Source: Ectobius pallidus
Taxonomy: Eukaryota > Arthropoda > Insecta > Blattodea > Ectobiidae
Length of the DNA stretch: 64,000 nucleotides
Assembly: GCA_964059195.1 (NCBI GenBank)
Contig: CAXKWD010000015.1
Location: forward strand, 1,426,001 to 1,490,000
Direction of reading: 5' to 3'
Shown here piece after piece: positions 1-9,600 of this stretch. Every line of letters begins with the position of its first letter. Position 1 is the first letter of the stretch. The notes beneath the pieces were generated by a model, which ran no database searches, was not told the origin of the DNA, and saw only the letters and a list, made by a program, of their open reading frames with translations. Made by a program: the position numbers and the translations under genes.

Positions 1-297
1 TGAAATTGACATTGCTACGCAAACGTATATTTTTTTAAAAGTTTATAATAGGTAGCAATATTGTGTTTAAAAATGACATTGCTAAGCAACAGTTCTTTTT
101 GACGACATTGCTTGGCAACAGTTCCCGGTTTAAAATGGCATTGCTAGGCAACACTTTCGTGTTTTAAAACTCATTGCTAGGCAACAGTATTCTTTCTATT
201 CAAGCAAAATTTACAACCCATGTTTTGCCATTAGCATTTCACCGATATTTTCATTGTATGTATTGATCATTGAGGGATTAAAAACTATTCCTTATAG
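1..297 (+). repeat. Partial HOR unit at left edge
   Basis: The window opens inside block B of a unit whose left part lies outside. The block B remainder, two monomers and the spacer (about 188-297) are present. It matches 4701-4997 closely, including the shared variant cttggcaacag (T for A in the monomer core) near 110 and 4810. A private gcaaacg occurs near 20 where other units read gcaacag. Confidence 0.93.
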
Positions 298-418
298 ATG
301 ACATTGCTAGGCAACAGTTTCGTATTTGGAGATGGCATTGCTAAGCTACAGTTCCTTGTTCAAAATGTCAATGCTAAGCAACAGTCAGGTGTTTTAAAAA
401 CTTCATTGCTAAGCAACA
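298..418 (+). repeat. Leader: four 33-bp monomers
   Basis: Four monomers have cores attgctaggcaac, attgctaagctac, caatgctaagcaac and attgctaagcaac, separated by T- and G-rich linkers such as tttcgtatttggag. The first core varies between units. In 23 units it reads cattcctagg, which creates an AvrII site: the units starting at 6650, 7478, 8303, 16007, 20141, 21792, 23444, 25920, 26742, 29219, 32526, 36923, 39665, 41316, 42968, 43792, 45443, 47095, 49572, 51223, 53699, 56180 and 60310. Confidence 0.85.
303..315 (+). other. Representative monomer core: dyad fitting the RFX X-box consensus
   Basis: ATTGCTAGGCAAC consists of inverted arms TTGC (304-307) and GCAA (311-314) around TAG. Read as ATTGCT-A-GGCAAC it satisfies RYYNYY-N(1-3)-RRNRAC, the consensus known for RFX-family X-boxes. 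In the reference unit, exact ATTGCTAGGCAAC or ATTGCTAAGCAAC occurs about eight times. Binding is inference; this position stands for all equivalent cores. Confidence 0.45.
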
Positions 419-683
419 GTTTCCGGTTTAGACTGGCATCGCTAGGCAACACTTTTGTGATAGAAAAATCTAATTGTTAGGCAGCCAAATTGTCTTTAAA
501 AGTTACATTGCTAGGAAAAGTTACGACTTTGAAAAATGCATTGAAAGGTAAAGGATTTTTGGCAGAAATTGACATTGCTACGCAACAGTATCTTTTTTTA
601 AAAGCTTTTAATAGGTAGCAATATTATGTTTAAAAATGACATTGCTAAGCAACAGATCTTTTTGATGACATTGCTAGGCAACA
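419..683 (+). repeat. Block A: eight-monomer sub-repeat (265 bp)
   Basis: The block runs from one gtttccggt to the next. Its monomers in order carry the cores catcgctaggcaac, taattgttaggcagc, attgctaggaaaag, gcattgaaaggtaaag, attgctacgcaac, an aberrant monomer aataggtagcaat, attgctaagcaac and attgctaggcaac. Diagnostic features against block B are catcgctagg rather than catggctagg, cgactttga rather than cactttg, aaaggtaaagg, and the HindIII-containing aaaagctttt. The third to fifth monomers vary between units (ggatttttggcag, ggttttttgtccg, ggttttgtgtcag). Confidence 0.88.
574..622. repeat. Nested inverted repeat: 8-bp arms around a 14-bp palindrome
   Basis: ATTGCTAC (574-581) is the reverse complement of GTAGCAAT (615-622). 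Between them lies the perfect palindrome TTAAAAGCTTTTAA (598-611), which includes a HindIII site. The aberrant monomer aataggtagcaat is thus a partial inverted copy of the core. The equivalent position in block B keeps the 8-bp arms (839-846 and 880-887) but has lost the palindrome (ttaaaagtttataa). Many units carry a change in one arm, for example gctccgc or ggtaccaat. Confidence 0.7.
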
Positions 684-948
684 GTTTCCGGTATAGACTG
701 GCATGGCTAGGCAAAACTTTCGTGATAGAAAAATTACATTGTTAGGCAGCCAAATTGTATTTAAAAATTACATTGCTAGGAAAAAGTTTCACTTTGAAAA
801 ATGCATTGAAATGTAAAAGTCTTGTGTCTGAAATTGACATTGCTACGCAACAGTATATTTTTTTAAAAGTTTATAATATGTAGCAATATTGTGTTTAAAA
901 ATGACATTGCTAAGCAACAGTTCTTTTTGACGACATTGCTAGGCAACA
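684..948 (+). repeat. Block B: eight-monomer sub-repeat (265 bp), paralogue of block A
   Basis: It has the same monomer order as block A, with cores catggctaggcaaaac, acattgttaggcagc, attgctaggaaaaag, gcattgaaatgtaaaag, attgctacgcaac, an aberrant tagcaatatt monomer, attgctaagcaac and attgctaggcaac. Two families exist across the window. One has tttcactttgaaaaatgc. The other has tttcgtctttgaataatgc and usually continues with a shortened next core, ctaagaaaagttatttttt. The families correlate with unit class. Confidence 0.88.
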
Positions 949-1015
949 GTTCCCGGTTTAAAATGGCATTGCTAGGCAACACTTTCGTGTTTTAAAACTC
1001 ATTGCTAGGCAACAG
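949..1015 (+). repeat. Two trailing monomers
   Basis: The cores are ggcattgctaggcaac and ctcattgctaggcaac. The linker between them exists as cgtgttttaaaac (as here) or as cgtgttaaaac, three bases shorter. The short form explains much of the split between units near 828 bp and units near 825 bp. Confidence 0.85.
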
Positions 1016-1125
1016 TATTCTTTCTATTGAAGCAAAATTTACAACCCATGTTTTGCCATTAGCATTTCACCGATATTTTCATTGTATGTATTGATCATTG
1101 AGGGATTAAAAACTATTCCTTATAG
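1016..1125 (+). repeat. 110-bp non-monomer spacer
   Basis: This is the only part of the unit in which I cannot align a monomer core. It runs from tattctttct to ccttatag, includes acaacccatg, catttcaccg and a TGATCA, and recurs once per unit across the window. Polymorphic sites are few: ctattcaag, ctgttcaag or ctattgaag; gccatt or gctatt; tcattgtatg or tcagtgtatg; and atcattgag, atcatggag or atcatcgag. Origin unknown: it could be a degenerate monomer run or an unrelated fragment captured before amplification. Confidence 0.82.
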
Positions 1126-4100
1126 ATGACATTGCTAGGCAACAGTTTCGTATTTGGAGATGGCATTGCTAAGCTACAGTTTCTTGTTCAAGATGTCAAT
1201 GCTAAGCAACAGTCAGGTGTTTTAAAAACTTCATTGCTAAGCAACAGTTTCCGGTTTAGACTGGCATCGCTAGGCAACACTTTTGTGATAGAAAAATCTA
1301 ATTGTTAGGCAGCCAAATTGTCTTTAAAAGTTACATTGCTAGGAAAAGTTACGACTTTGAAAAATGCATTGAAAGGTAAAGGTTTTTTGTCCGAAATTGA
1401 CATTGCTACGCAACAGTATCTTTTTTTAAAAGCTTTTAATAGGTAGCAATATTATGTTTAAGAATGACATTGCTAAGCAACAGATCTTTTTGATGAATTT
1501 GCTAGGCAACAGTTTCCGGTTTAGAATGGCATGGCTAGGCAAAACTTTCGTGATAGAAAAATTACATTGTTAGGCAGCCAAATAGTATTTAAAAATCACA
1601 TTGCTAGGAAAAAGTTTCGTCTTTGAATAATGCATTGAAATGTAAAAGTTTGGTGTCTGAAATTGACATAGCTACGCAACAGTATATATTTTAAAAGTTT
1701 ATAATAGGTAGCAATATTGTGTTTATAAATGACATTGCTAAGAAAAGTTATTTTTTATGACATTGCTAGGCAACAGTTTCCGGTTTAAAATGGCATTGCT
1801 AGGCAACACTTTCGTGTTTTAAAACTCATTGCTAGGCAACAGTATTCTTTCTATTGAAGCAAAATTTACAACCCATGTTTTACCATTAGCATTTCACCGA
1901 TATTTTCATTGTATGTATTGATCATTGAGGGATTAAAAACTATTCCTTATAGATGACATTGCTAGGCAACAGTTTCGTATTTGGAGATGGCATTGCTAAG
2001 CTACAGTTTCTTGTTCAAGATGTCAATGCTAAGCAACAGTCAGGTGTTTTAAAAACTACATTGCTAAGCAACAGTTTCCGGTTTAGACTGGCATCGCTAG
2101 GCAACACTTTTGTGATAGAAAAATCTAATTGTTAGGCAGCCAAATTGTCTTTAAAAGTTACATTGCCAGGAAAAGTTACGACTTTGAAAAATGCATTGAA
2201 AGGTAAAGGTTTTTTGTCCGAAATTGACATTGCTACGCAACAGTATCTTTTTTTAAAAGCTTTTAATAGGTAGCAATATTATGTTTAAGAATGACATTGC
2301 TAAGCAACAGATCTTTTTGATGACTTTGCTAGGCAACAGTTTCCGGTTTAGAATGGCATGGCTAGGCAAAACTTTCGTGATAGTAAAATTACATTTTTAG
2401 GCAGCCAAATTGTATTTAAAAATTACATTGCTAGGAAAAAGTTTCACTTTGAAAAATGCATTGAAATGTAAAAGTTTTGTGTCTGAAATTGACATTGCTA
2501 CGCAACAGTATATTTTTTTAAAAGTTTATAATAGGTAGCAATATTGTGTTTAAAAATGACATTGCTAAGCAACAGTTCTTTTTGACGACATTGCTAGGCA
2601 ACAGTTCCCGGTTTAAAATGGCATTGCTAGGCAACACTTTCGTGTTTTAAAACTCATTGCTAGGCAACAGTATTCTTTCTATTCAAGCAAAATTTACAAC
2701 CCATGTTTTGCCATTAGCATTTCACCGATATTTTCATTGTATGTATTGATCATTGAGGGATTAAAAACTATTCCTTATAGATGACATTGCTAGGCAACAG
2801 TTTCGTATTTGGAGATGGCATTGCTAAGCTACAGTTCCTTGTTCAAAATGTCAATGCTAAGCAACAGTCAGGTGTTTTAAAAACTTCATTGCTAAGCAAC
2901 AGTTTCCGGTTTAGACTGGCATCGCTAGGCAACACTTTTGTGATAGAAAAATCTAATTGTTAGGCAGCCAAATTGTCTTTAAAAGTTACATTGCTAGGAA
3001 AAGTTACGACTTTGAAAAATGCATTGAAAGGTAAAGGATTTTTGGCAGAAATTGACATTGCTACGCAACAGTATCTTTTTTTAAAAGCTTTTAATAGGTA
3101 GCAATATTATGTTTAAAAATGACATTGCTAAGCAACAGATCTTTTTGATGACATTGCTAGGCAACAGTTTCCGGTATAGACTGGCATGGCTAGGCAAAAC
3201 TTTCGTGATAGAAAAATTACATTGTTAGGCAGCCAAATTGTATTTAAAAATTACATTGCTAGGAAAAAGTTTCACTTTGAAAAATGCATTGAAATGTAAA
3301 AGTCTTGTGTCTGAAATTGACATTGCTACGCAACAGTATATTTTTTTAAAAGTTTATAATAGGTAGCAATATTGTGTTTAAAAATGACATTGCTAAGCAA
3401 CAGTTCTTTTTGACGACATTGCTAGGCAACAGTTCCCGGTTTAAAATGGCATTGCTAGGCAACACTTTCGTGTTTTAAAACTCATTGCTAGGCAACAGTA
3501 TTCTTTCTATTCAAGCAAAATTTACAACCCATGTTTTGCCATTAGCATTTCACCGATATTTTCATTGTATGTATTGATCATTGAGGGATTAAAAACTATT
3601 CCTTATAGATGACATTGCTAGGCAACAGTTTCGTATTTGGAGATGGCATTGCTAAGCTACAGTTTCTTGTTCAAGATGTCAATGCTAAGCAACAGTCAGG
3701 TGTTTTAAAAACTTCATTGCTAAGCAACAGTTTCCGGTTTAGACTGGCATCGCTAGGCAACACTTTTGTGATAGAAAAATCTAATTGTTAGGCAGCCAAA
3801 TTGTCTTTAAAAGTTACATTGCTAGGAAAAGTTACAACTTTGAAAAATGCATTGAAAGGTAAAGGTTTTTTGTCCGAAATTGACATTGCTACGCAACAGT
3901 ATTTTTTTTAAAAGCTTTTAATAGGTAGCAATATTATTTTTAAGAATGACATTGCTAAGCAACAGATCTTTTTGATGACTTTGCTAGGCAACAGTTTCCG
4001 GTTTAGAATGGCATGGCTAGGCAAAACTTTCGTGATAGAAAAATTACATTGTTAGGCAGCCAAATAGTATTTAAAAATTACATTGCTAGGAAAAAGTTTC

Positions 4101-4434
4101 GTCTTTGAATAATGCATTGAAATGTAAAAGTTTGGTGTCTGAAATTGACATAGCTACGCAACAGTATATATTTTAAAAGTTTATAATAGGTAGCAATATT
4201 GTGTTTATAAATGACATTGCTAAGAAAAGTTATTTTTTATGACATTGCTAGGCAACAGTTTCCGGTTTAAAATGGCATTGCTAGGCAACACTTTCGTGTT
4301 TTAAAACTCATTGCTAGGCAACAGTATTCTTTCTGTTCAAGCAAAATTTACAACCCATGTTTTGCCATTAGCATTTCACCGATATTTTCATTGTATGTAT
4401 TGATCATTGAGGGATTAAAAACTATTCCTTATAG

Positions 4435-4997
4435 ATGACATTGCTAGGCAACTGTTTCGTATTTGGAGATGGCATTGCTAAGCTACAGTTTCTTGTTCAA
4501 GATGTCAATGCTAAGCAACAGTCAGGTGTTTTAAAAACTTCATTGCTAAGCAACAGTTTCCGGTTTAGACTGGCATGGCTAGGCAAAACTTTCGTGATAG
4601 AAAAATTACATTGTTAGGCAGCCAAATTGTATTTAAAAATTACATTGCTAGAAAAAAGTTTCACTTTGAAAAATGCATTGAAATGTAAAAGTTTTGTGTC
4701 TGAAATTGACATTGCTACGCAACAGTATATTTTTTTAAAAGTTTATAATAGGTAGCAATATTGTGTTTAAAAATGACATTGCTAAGCAACAGTTCTTTTT
4801 GACGACATTGCTTGGCAACAGTTCCCGGTTTAAAATGGCATTGCTAGGCAACACTTTCGTTTTTTAAAACTCATTGCTAGGCAACAGTATTCTTTCTATT
4901 CAAGCAAAATTTACAACCCATGTTTTGCCATTAGCATTTCACCGATATTTTCATTGTATGTATTGATCATTGAGGGATTAAAAACTATTCCTTATAG
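4435..4997 (+). repeat. Contracted HOR unit (563 bp) lacking one eight-monomer block
   Basis: The leader is followed at about 4556-4575 directly by the block B diagnostic ggcatggctaggcaaaac, so a whole block of about 264 bp is missing. The break lies in the gtttccggtttagactggc segment common to both blocks, as expected for unequal exchange or slippage between A and B in register. The unit therefore lacks the block A HindIII site. It also has the private changes gcaactgtttc near 4447 and ctagaaaaaag near 4649. Confidence 0.9.
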
Positions 4998-6649
4998 ATG
5001 ACATTGCTAGGCAACAGTTTCGTATTTGGAGATGGCATTGCTAAGCTACAGTTCCTTGTTCAAAATGTCAATGCTAAGCAACAGTCAGGTGTTTTAAAAA
5101 CTTCATTGCTAAGCAACAGTTTCCGGTTTAGACTGGCATCGCTAGGCAACACTTTTGTGATAGAAAAATCTAATTGTTAGGCAGCCAAATTGTCTTTAAA
5201 AGTTACATTGCTAGGAAAAGTTACGACTTTGAAAAATGCATTGAAAGGTAAAGGATTTTTGGCAGAAATTGACATTGCTACGCAACAGTATCTTTTTTTA
5301 AAAGCTTTTAATAGGTACCAATATTATGTTTAAAAATGACATTGCTAAGCAACAGATCTTTTTGATGACATTGCTAGGCAACAGTTTCCGGTATAGACTG
5401 GCATGGCTAGGCAAAACTTTCGTGATAGAAAAATTACATTGTTAGGCAGCCAAATTGTATTTAAATATTACATTGCTAGGAAAAAGTTTCACTTTGAAAA
5501 ATGCATTGAAATGTAAAAGTCTTGTGTCTGAAATTGACATTGCTACGCAACAGTATATTTTTTTAAAAGTTTATAATATGTAGCAATATTGTGTTTAAAA
5601 ATGACATTGCTAAGCAACAGTTCTTTTTGACGACATTGCTAGGCAACAGTTCCCGGTTTAAAATGGCATTGCTAGGCAACACTTTCGTGTTTTAAAACTC
5701 ATTGCTAGGCAACAGTATTCTTTCTATTGAAGCAAAATTTACAACCCATGTTTTGCCATTAGCATTTCACCGATATTTTCATTGTATGTATTGATCATTG
5801 AGGGATTAAAAACTATTCCTTATAGATGACATTGCTAGGCAACAGTTTCGTATTTGGAGATGGCATTGCTAAGCTACAGTTTCTTGTTCAAGATGTCAAT
5901 GCTAAGCAACAGTCAGGTGTTTTAAAAACTTCATTGCTAAGCAACAGTTTCCGGTTTAGACTGGCATCGCTAGGCAACACTTTTGTGATAGAAAAATCTA
6001 ATTGTTAGGCAGCCAAATTGTCTTTAAAAGTTACATTGCTAGGAAAAGTTACGACTTTGAAAAATGCATTGAAAGGTAAAGGTTTTTTGTCCGAAATTGA
6101 CATTGCTACGCAACAGTATCTTTTTTTAAAAGCTTTTAATAGGTAGCAATATTATGTTTAAAAATTACATTGCTAAGAAACAGATCTTTTGAAGACAGTG
6201 CTAGGCAACAGTTTCTGGTTTAGACTGGCATGGCTAGGCAAAACTTTCGTGATAGAAAAATTACATTGTTAGGCAGCCAAATAGTATTTAAAAATTACAT
6301 TGCTAGGAAAAAGTTTCGTCTTTGAATAATGCATTGAAATGTAAAAGTTTGGTGTCTGAAATTGACATAGCTACGCAACAGTATATATTATAAAAGTTTA
6401 TAAGAGGTAGCAATATTGTGTTTATAAATGACATTGCTAAGAAAAGTTATTTTTTATGACATTGCTAGGCAACAGTTTCCGGTTTAAAATGGCATTGCTA
6501 GGCAACATTTTCGTGTTAAAACTCATTGCTAGGCAACAGTATTCTTTCTATTCAAGCAAAATTTACAACCCATGTTTTGCCATTAGCATTTCACCGATAT
6601 TTTCATTGTATGTATTGATCATTGAGGGATTAAAAACTATTCCTTATAG

Positions 6650-9600
6650 ATGACATTCCTAGGCAACAGTTTCGTATTTGGAGATGGCATTGCTAAGCTA
6701 CTGTTTCTTGTTCAAAATGTCAATGCTAAGCAACAGTCAGGTGTTTTAAAAACTTCATTGCTAAGCAACAGTTTCCGGTTTAGACTGGCATCGCTAGGCA
6801 ACACTTTTGTGATAGAAAAATCTAATTGTTAGGCAGCCAAATTGTCTTTAAAAGTTACATTGCTAGGAAAAGTTACGACTTTGAAAAATACATTGAAAGG
6901 TAAAGGTTTTGTGTCAGAAATATACATTGCTCCGCAACAGTATCTTTTTTTAGAAGCTTTTAATAGGTAGCAATATTATGTTTAAAAATGACATTGCTAA
7001 GCAACAGATCTTTTTGATAACATTGCTAGGCAACAGTTTCCGGTTTAGACTGGCATAGCTAGGCAAAACTTTCGTGATAGAAAAATTACATTGTTAGGCA
7101 GCCAAATTGTATTTAAAAATTACATTGCTAGGAAAAATTTTCTCTTTGAAAAATGCATTGAAATGTAAAAGTTTTGTGTCTGAAATTGACATTGCTACGC
7201 AACAGTATATTTTTTTAAAAGTTTATAATAGGTAGCAATATTGTGTTTAAAAATGACATTGCTAAGCAACAGTTCTTTTTGACGACATTGCTAGGCAACA
7301 GTTCCCGGTTTAAAATGGCATTGCTAGGCAACACTTTCGTGTTTTAAAACTCATTGCTAGGCAACAGTATTCTTTCTATTCAAGCAAAATTTACAACCCA
7401 TGTTTTGCCATTAGCATTTCACCGATATTTTCATTGTATGTATTGATCATTGAGGGATTAAAAACTATTCCTTATAGATGACATTCCTAGGCAACAGTTT
7501 CGTATTTGGAGATGGCATTGCTAAGCTACAGTTTCTTGTTCAAAATGTCAATGCTAAGCAACAGTCAGGTGTTTTAAAAACTTCATTGCTAGGCAACAGT
7601 TTCCGGTTTAGACTGGCATGGCTAGGCAAAACTTTCGTGATAGAAAAATTACATTGTTAGGCAGACAAATAGTATTTAAAAATTACATTGCTAGGAAAAC
7701 GTTTCGTCTTCGAATAATGCATTGAAATGTAAACGTTTTGTGTCTGAAATTGACATAGCTACGCAACAGTATATATTTTAAAAGTTTATAATAGGTAGCA
7801 ATATTATGATTAAAAATGACATTGCTAAGCAACAGATCTTTTTGATGACATTGCTAGGCAACAGTTTCCGGTTTAGACTGGCATGGCTAGGCAAAACTTT
7901 CGTGATAGAAAAATTACATTGTTAGGCAGCCAAATAGTATTTAAAAATTACATTGCTAGGAAAAAGTTTCGTCTTTGAATAATGCATTGAAATGTAAAAG
8001 TTTGGTGTCTGAAATTGACATAGCTACGCAACAGTATATATTTTAAAAGTTTATAATAGGTAGCAATATTGTGTTTATAAATGACATTGCTAAGAAAAGT
8101 TATTTTTTATGACATTGCTAGGCAACAGTTTCCGGTTTAAAATGGCATTGCTAGGCAACACTTTCGTGTTAAAACTCATTGCTAGGCAACAGTATTCTTT
8201 CTATTCAAGCAAAATTTACAACCCATGTTTTGCCATTAGCATTTCACCGATATTTTCATTGTATGTATTGATCATTGAGGGATTAAAAACTATTCCTTAT
8301 AGATGACATTCCTAGGCAACAGTTTCGTATTTGGAGATGGCATTGCTAAGCTACAGTTTCTTGTTCAAAATGTCAATGCTAAGCAACAGTCAGGTGTTTT
8401 AAAAACTTCATTGCTAAGCAACAGTTTCCGGTTTAGACTGGCATCGCTAGGCAACACTTTTGTGATAGAAAAATTTAATTGTTGGCAGCCAAATTGTCTT
8501 TAAAAGTTACATTGCTAGGAAAAGTTACGACTTTGAAAAATGAATTGAAAGGTAAAGGTTTTTTGTCCGAAATTGACATTGCTACGCAACAGTATTTTTT
8601 TTTAAAAGCTTTTAATAGGTTGCAATATTATGTTTAAGAATGACATTGCTAAGCAACAGATCTTTTTGATGACTTTGCTAGGCAATAGTTTCCGGTTTAG
8701 ACTGGCATGGCTAGGCAAAAATTTCGTGATAGAAAAATTACATTGTTAGGCAGCCAAATTGTATTTAAAAATTACATTCCTAGGAAAAAGTTTCACTTTG
8801 AAAAATGCATTGAAATGTAAAAGTTTTGTGTCTGAAATTGACATTGCTACGCAACAGTATATTTTTTTAAAAGTTTATAATAGGTAGCAATATTGTGTTT
8901 AAAAATGGCATTGCTAAGCAACAGTTCTTTTTGACGACATTGCTAGGCAACAGTTCCCGGTTTAAAATGGCATTGCTAGGCAACACTTTCGTGTTTTAAA
9001 ACTCATTGCTAGGCAACAGTATTCTTTCTGTTCAAGCAAAATTTACAACCCATGTTTTGCCATTAGCATTTCACCGATATTTTCATTGTATGTATTGATC
9101 ATTGAGGGATTAAAAACTATTCCTTATAGATGACATTGCTAGGCAACAGTTTCGTATTTGGAGATGGCATTGCTAAGCTGCAGTTTCTTGTTCAAGATGT
9201 CAATGCTAAGCAACAGTCAGGTGTTTTAAAAACTTCATTGCTAAGCAACAGTTTCCGGTTTAGACTGGCATCGCTAGGCAACACTTTTGTGATAGAAAAA
9301 TCTAATTGTTAGGCAGCCAAATTGTCTTTAAAAGTTACATTGCTAGGAAAAGTTACGACTTTGAAAAATGCAATGAAAGGTAAAGGTTTTGTGTCAGAAA
9401 TTGACATATCTCCGCAACAGTATCTTTTTTTAAAAGCTTTTAATAGGTAGCAATATTATGATTAAAAATGACATTGCTAAGCAACAGATCTTTTTGATGA
9501 CATTGCTAGGCAACAGTTTCCGGTTTAGACTGGCATGGCTAGGCAAAACTTTCGTGATAGAAAAATTACATTGTTAGGCAGCCAAATAGTATTTAAAAAT

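Larger units (their letters stand above)
298..1125 (+). repeat. Reference HOR unit (828 bp), used here to define the anatomy
   Basis: This is the first complete unit. Its parts are the leader with four monomers (298-418), block A with eight monomers (419-683), block B with eight monomers (684-948), two trailing monomers (949-1015) and the spacer (1016-1125). The lengths 121, 265, 265, 67 and 110 sum to 828. The 22 monomers average close to 33 bp. Blocks A and B align monomer by monomer, so the unit contains an old internal duplication of an eight-monomer block. Confidence 0.9.
298..6649 (+). repeat. Sub-array with three-unit (2483-bp) periodicity
   Basis: Eight units. Those at 298, 2781 and 4998 share aaaggatttttggcag in block A and the private ccggtatagactgg at the A/B junction (near 690, 3174 and 5390). 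The units following them at 1126, 3609 and 5826 share gttcaagatgtcaatgc. Offsets are 2483 bp (298 to 2781, 1126 to 3609) and 4700 bp (298 to 4998, 1126 to 5826). The third member at 1953 and 4435 uses the shortened ctaagaaaagtt block B family. Confidence 0.85.

Noticed and set aside
298..480. Recurring 60-66-codon + strand frames beginning at each unit boundary (proteins starting MTLLGNSF or MTFLGNSF)
   Set aside because: They are translations of the 33-bp monomers, repeat with the satellite, have no supported promoter or start context, and differ in length only through single-base changes such as ctaattgttagg against tttaattgttgg. The unit length is not a multiple of three, so no long frame forms.
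620..632. Near match to the yeast ARS consensus (tattatgttta, ten of eleven positions)
   Set aside because: The consensus is specific to budding yeast, the match is AT-rich chance, and nothing suggests that organism.
641..683. Possible hammerhead ribozyme, because tttttgatgac resembles CUGAUGA and some satellites carry hammerheads
   Set aside because: The essential C before TGATGA is absent (it is T), and no correctly spaced GAAA element with flanking stems was found on either strand.
867..887. Promoter-like tttataatag upstream of each block end
   Set aside because: It is part of the degenerate sixth monomer and recurs in every block. Without an associated gene or start site, AT-rich similarity is not evidence of a promoter.
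298..1125. CENP-B box or G-quadruplex that would support centromere identity
   Set aside because: No sequence resembling the CENP-B box core and no runs of three or more G in series were seen. Centromere location remains only a possibility.
1016..1125. Spacer as a tRNA-like or SINE-derived sequence
   Set aside because: No convincing A box and B box pair and no cloverleaf arms could be found by eye, and no poly(A) or target-site duplication flanks it.
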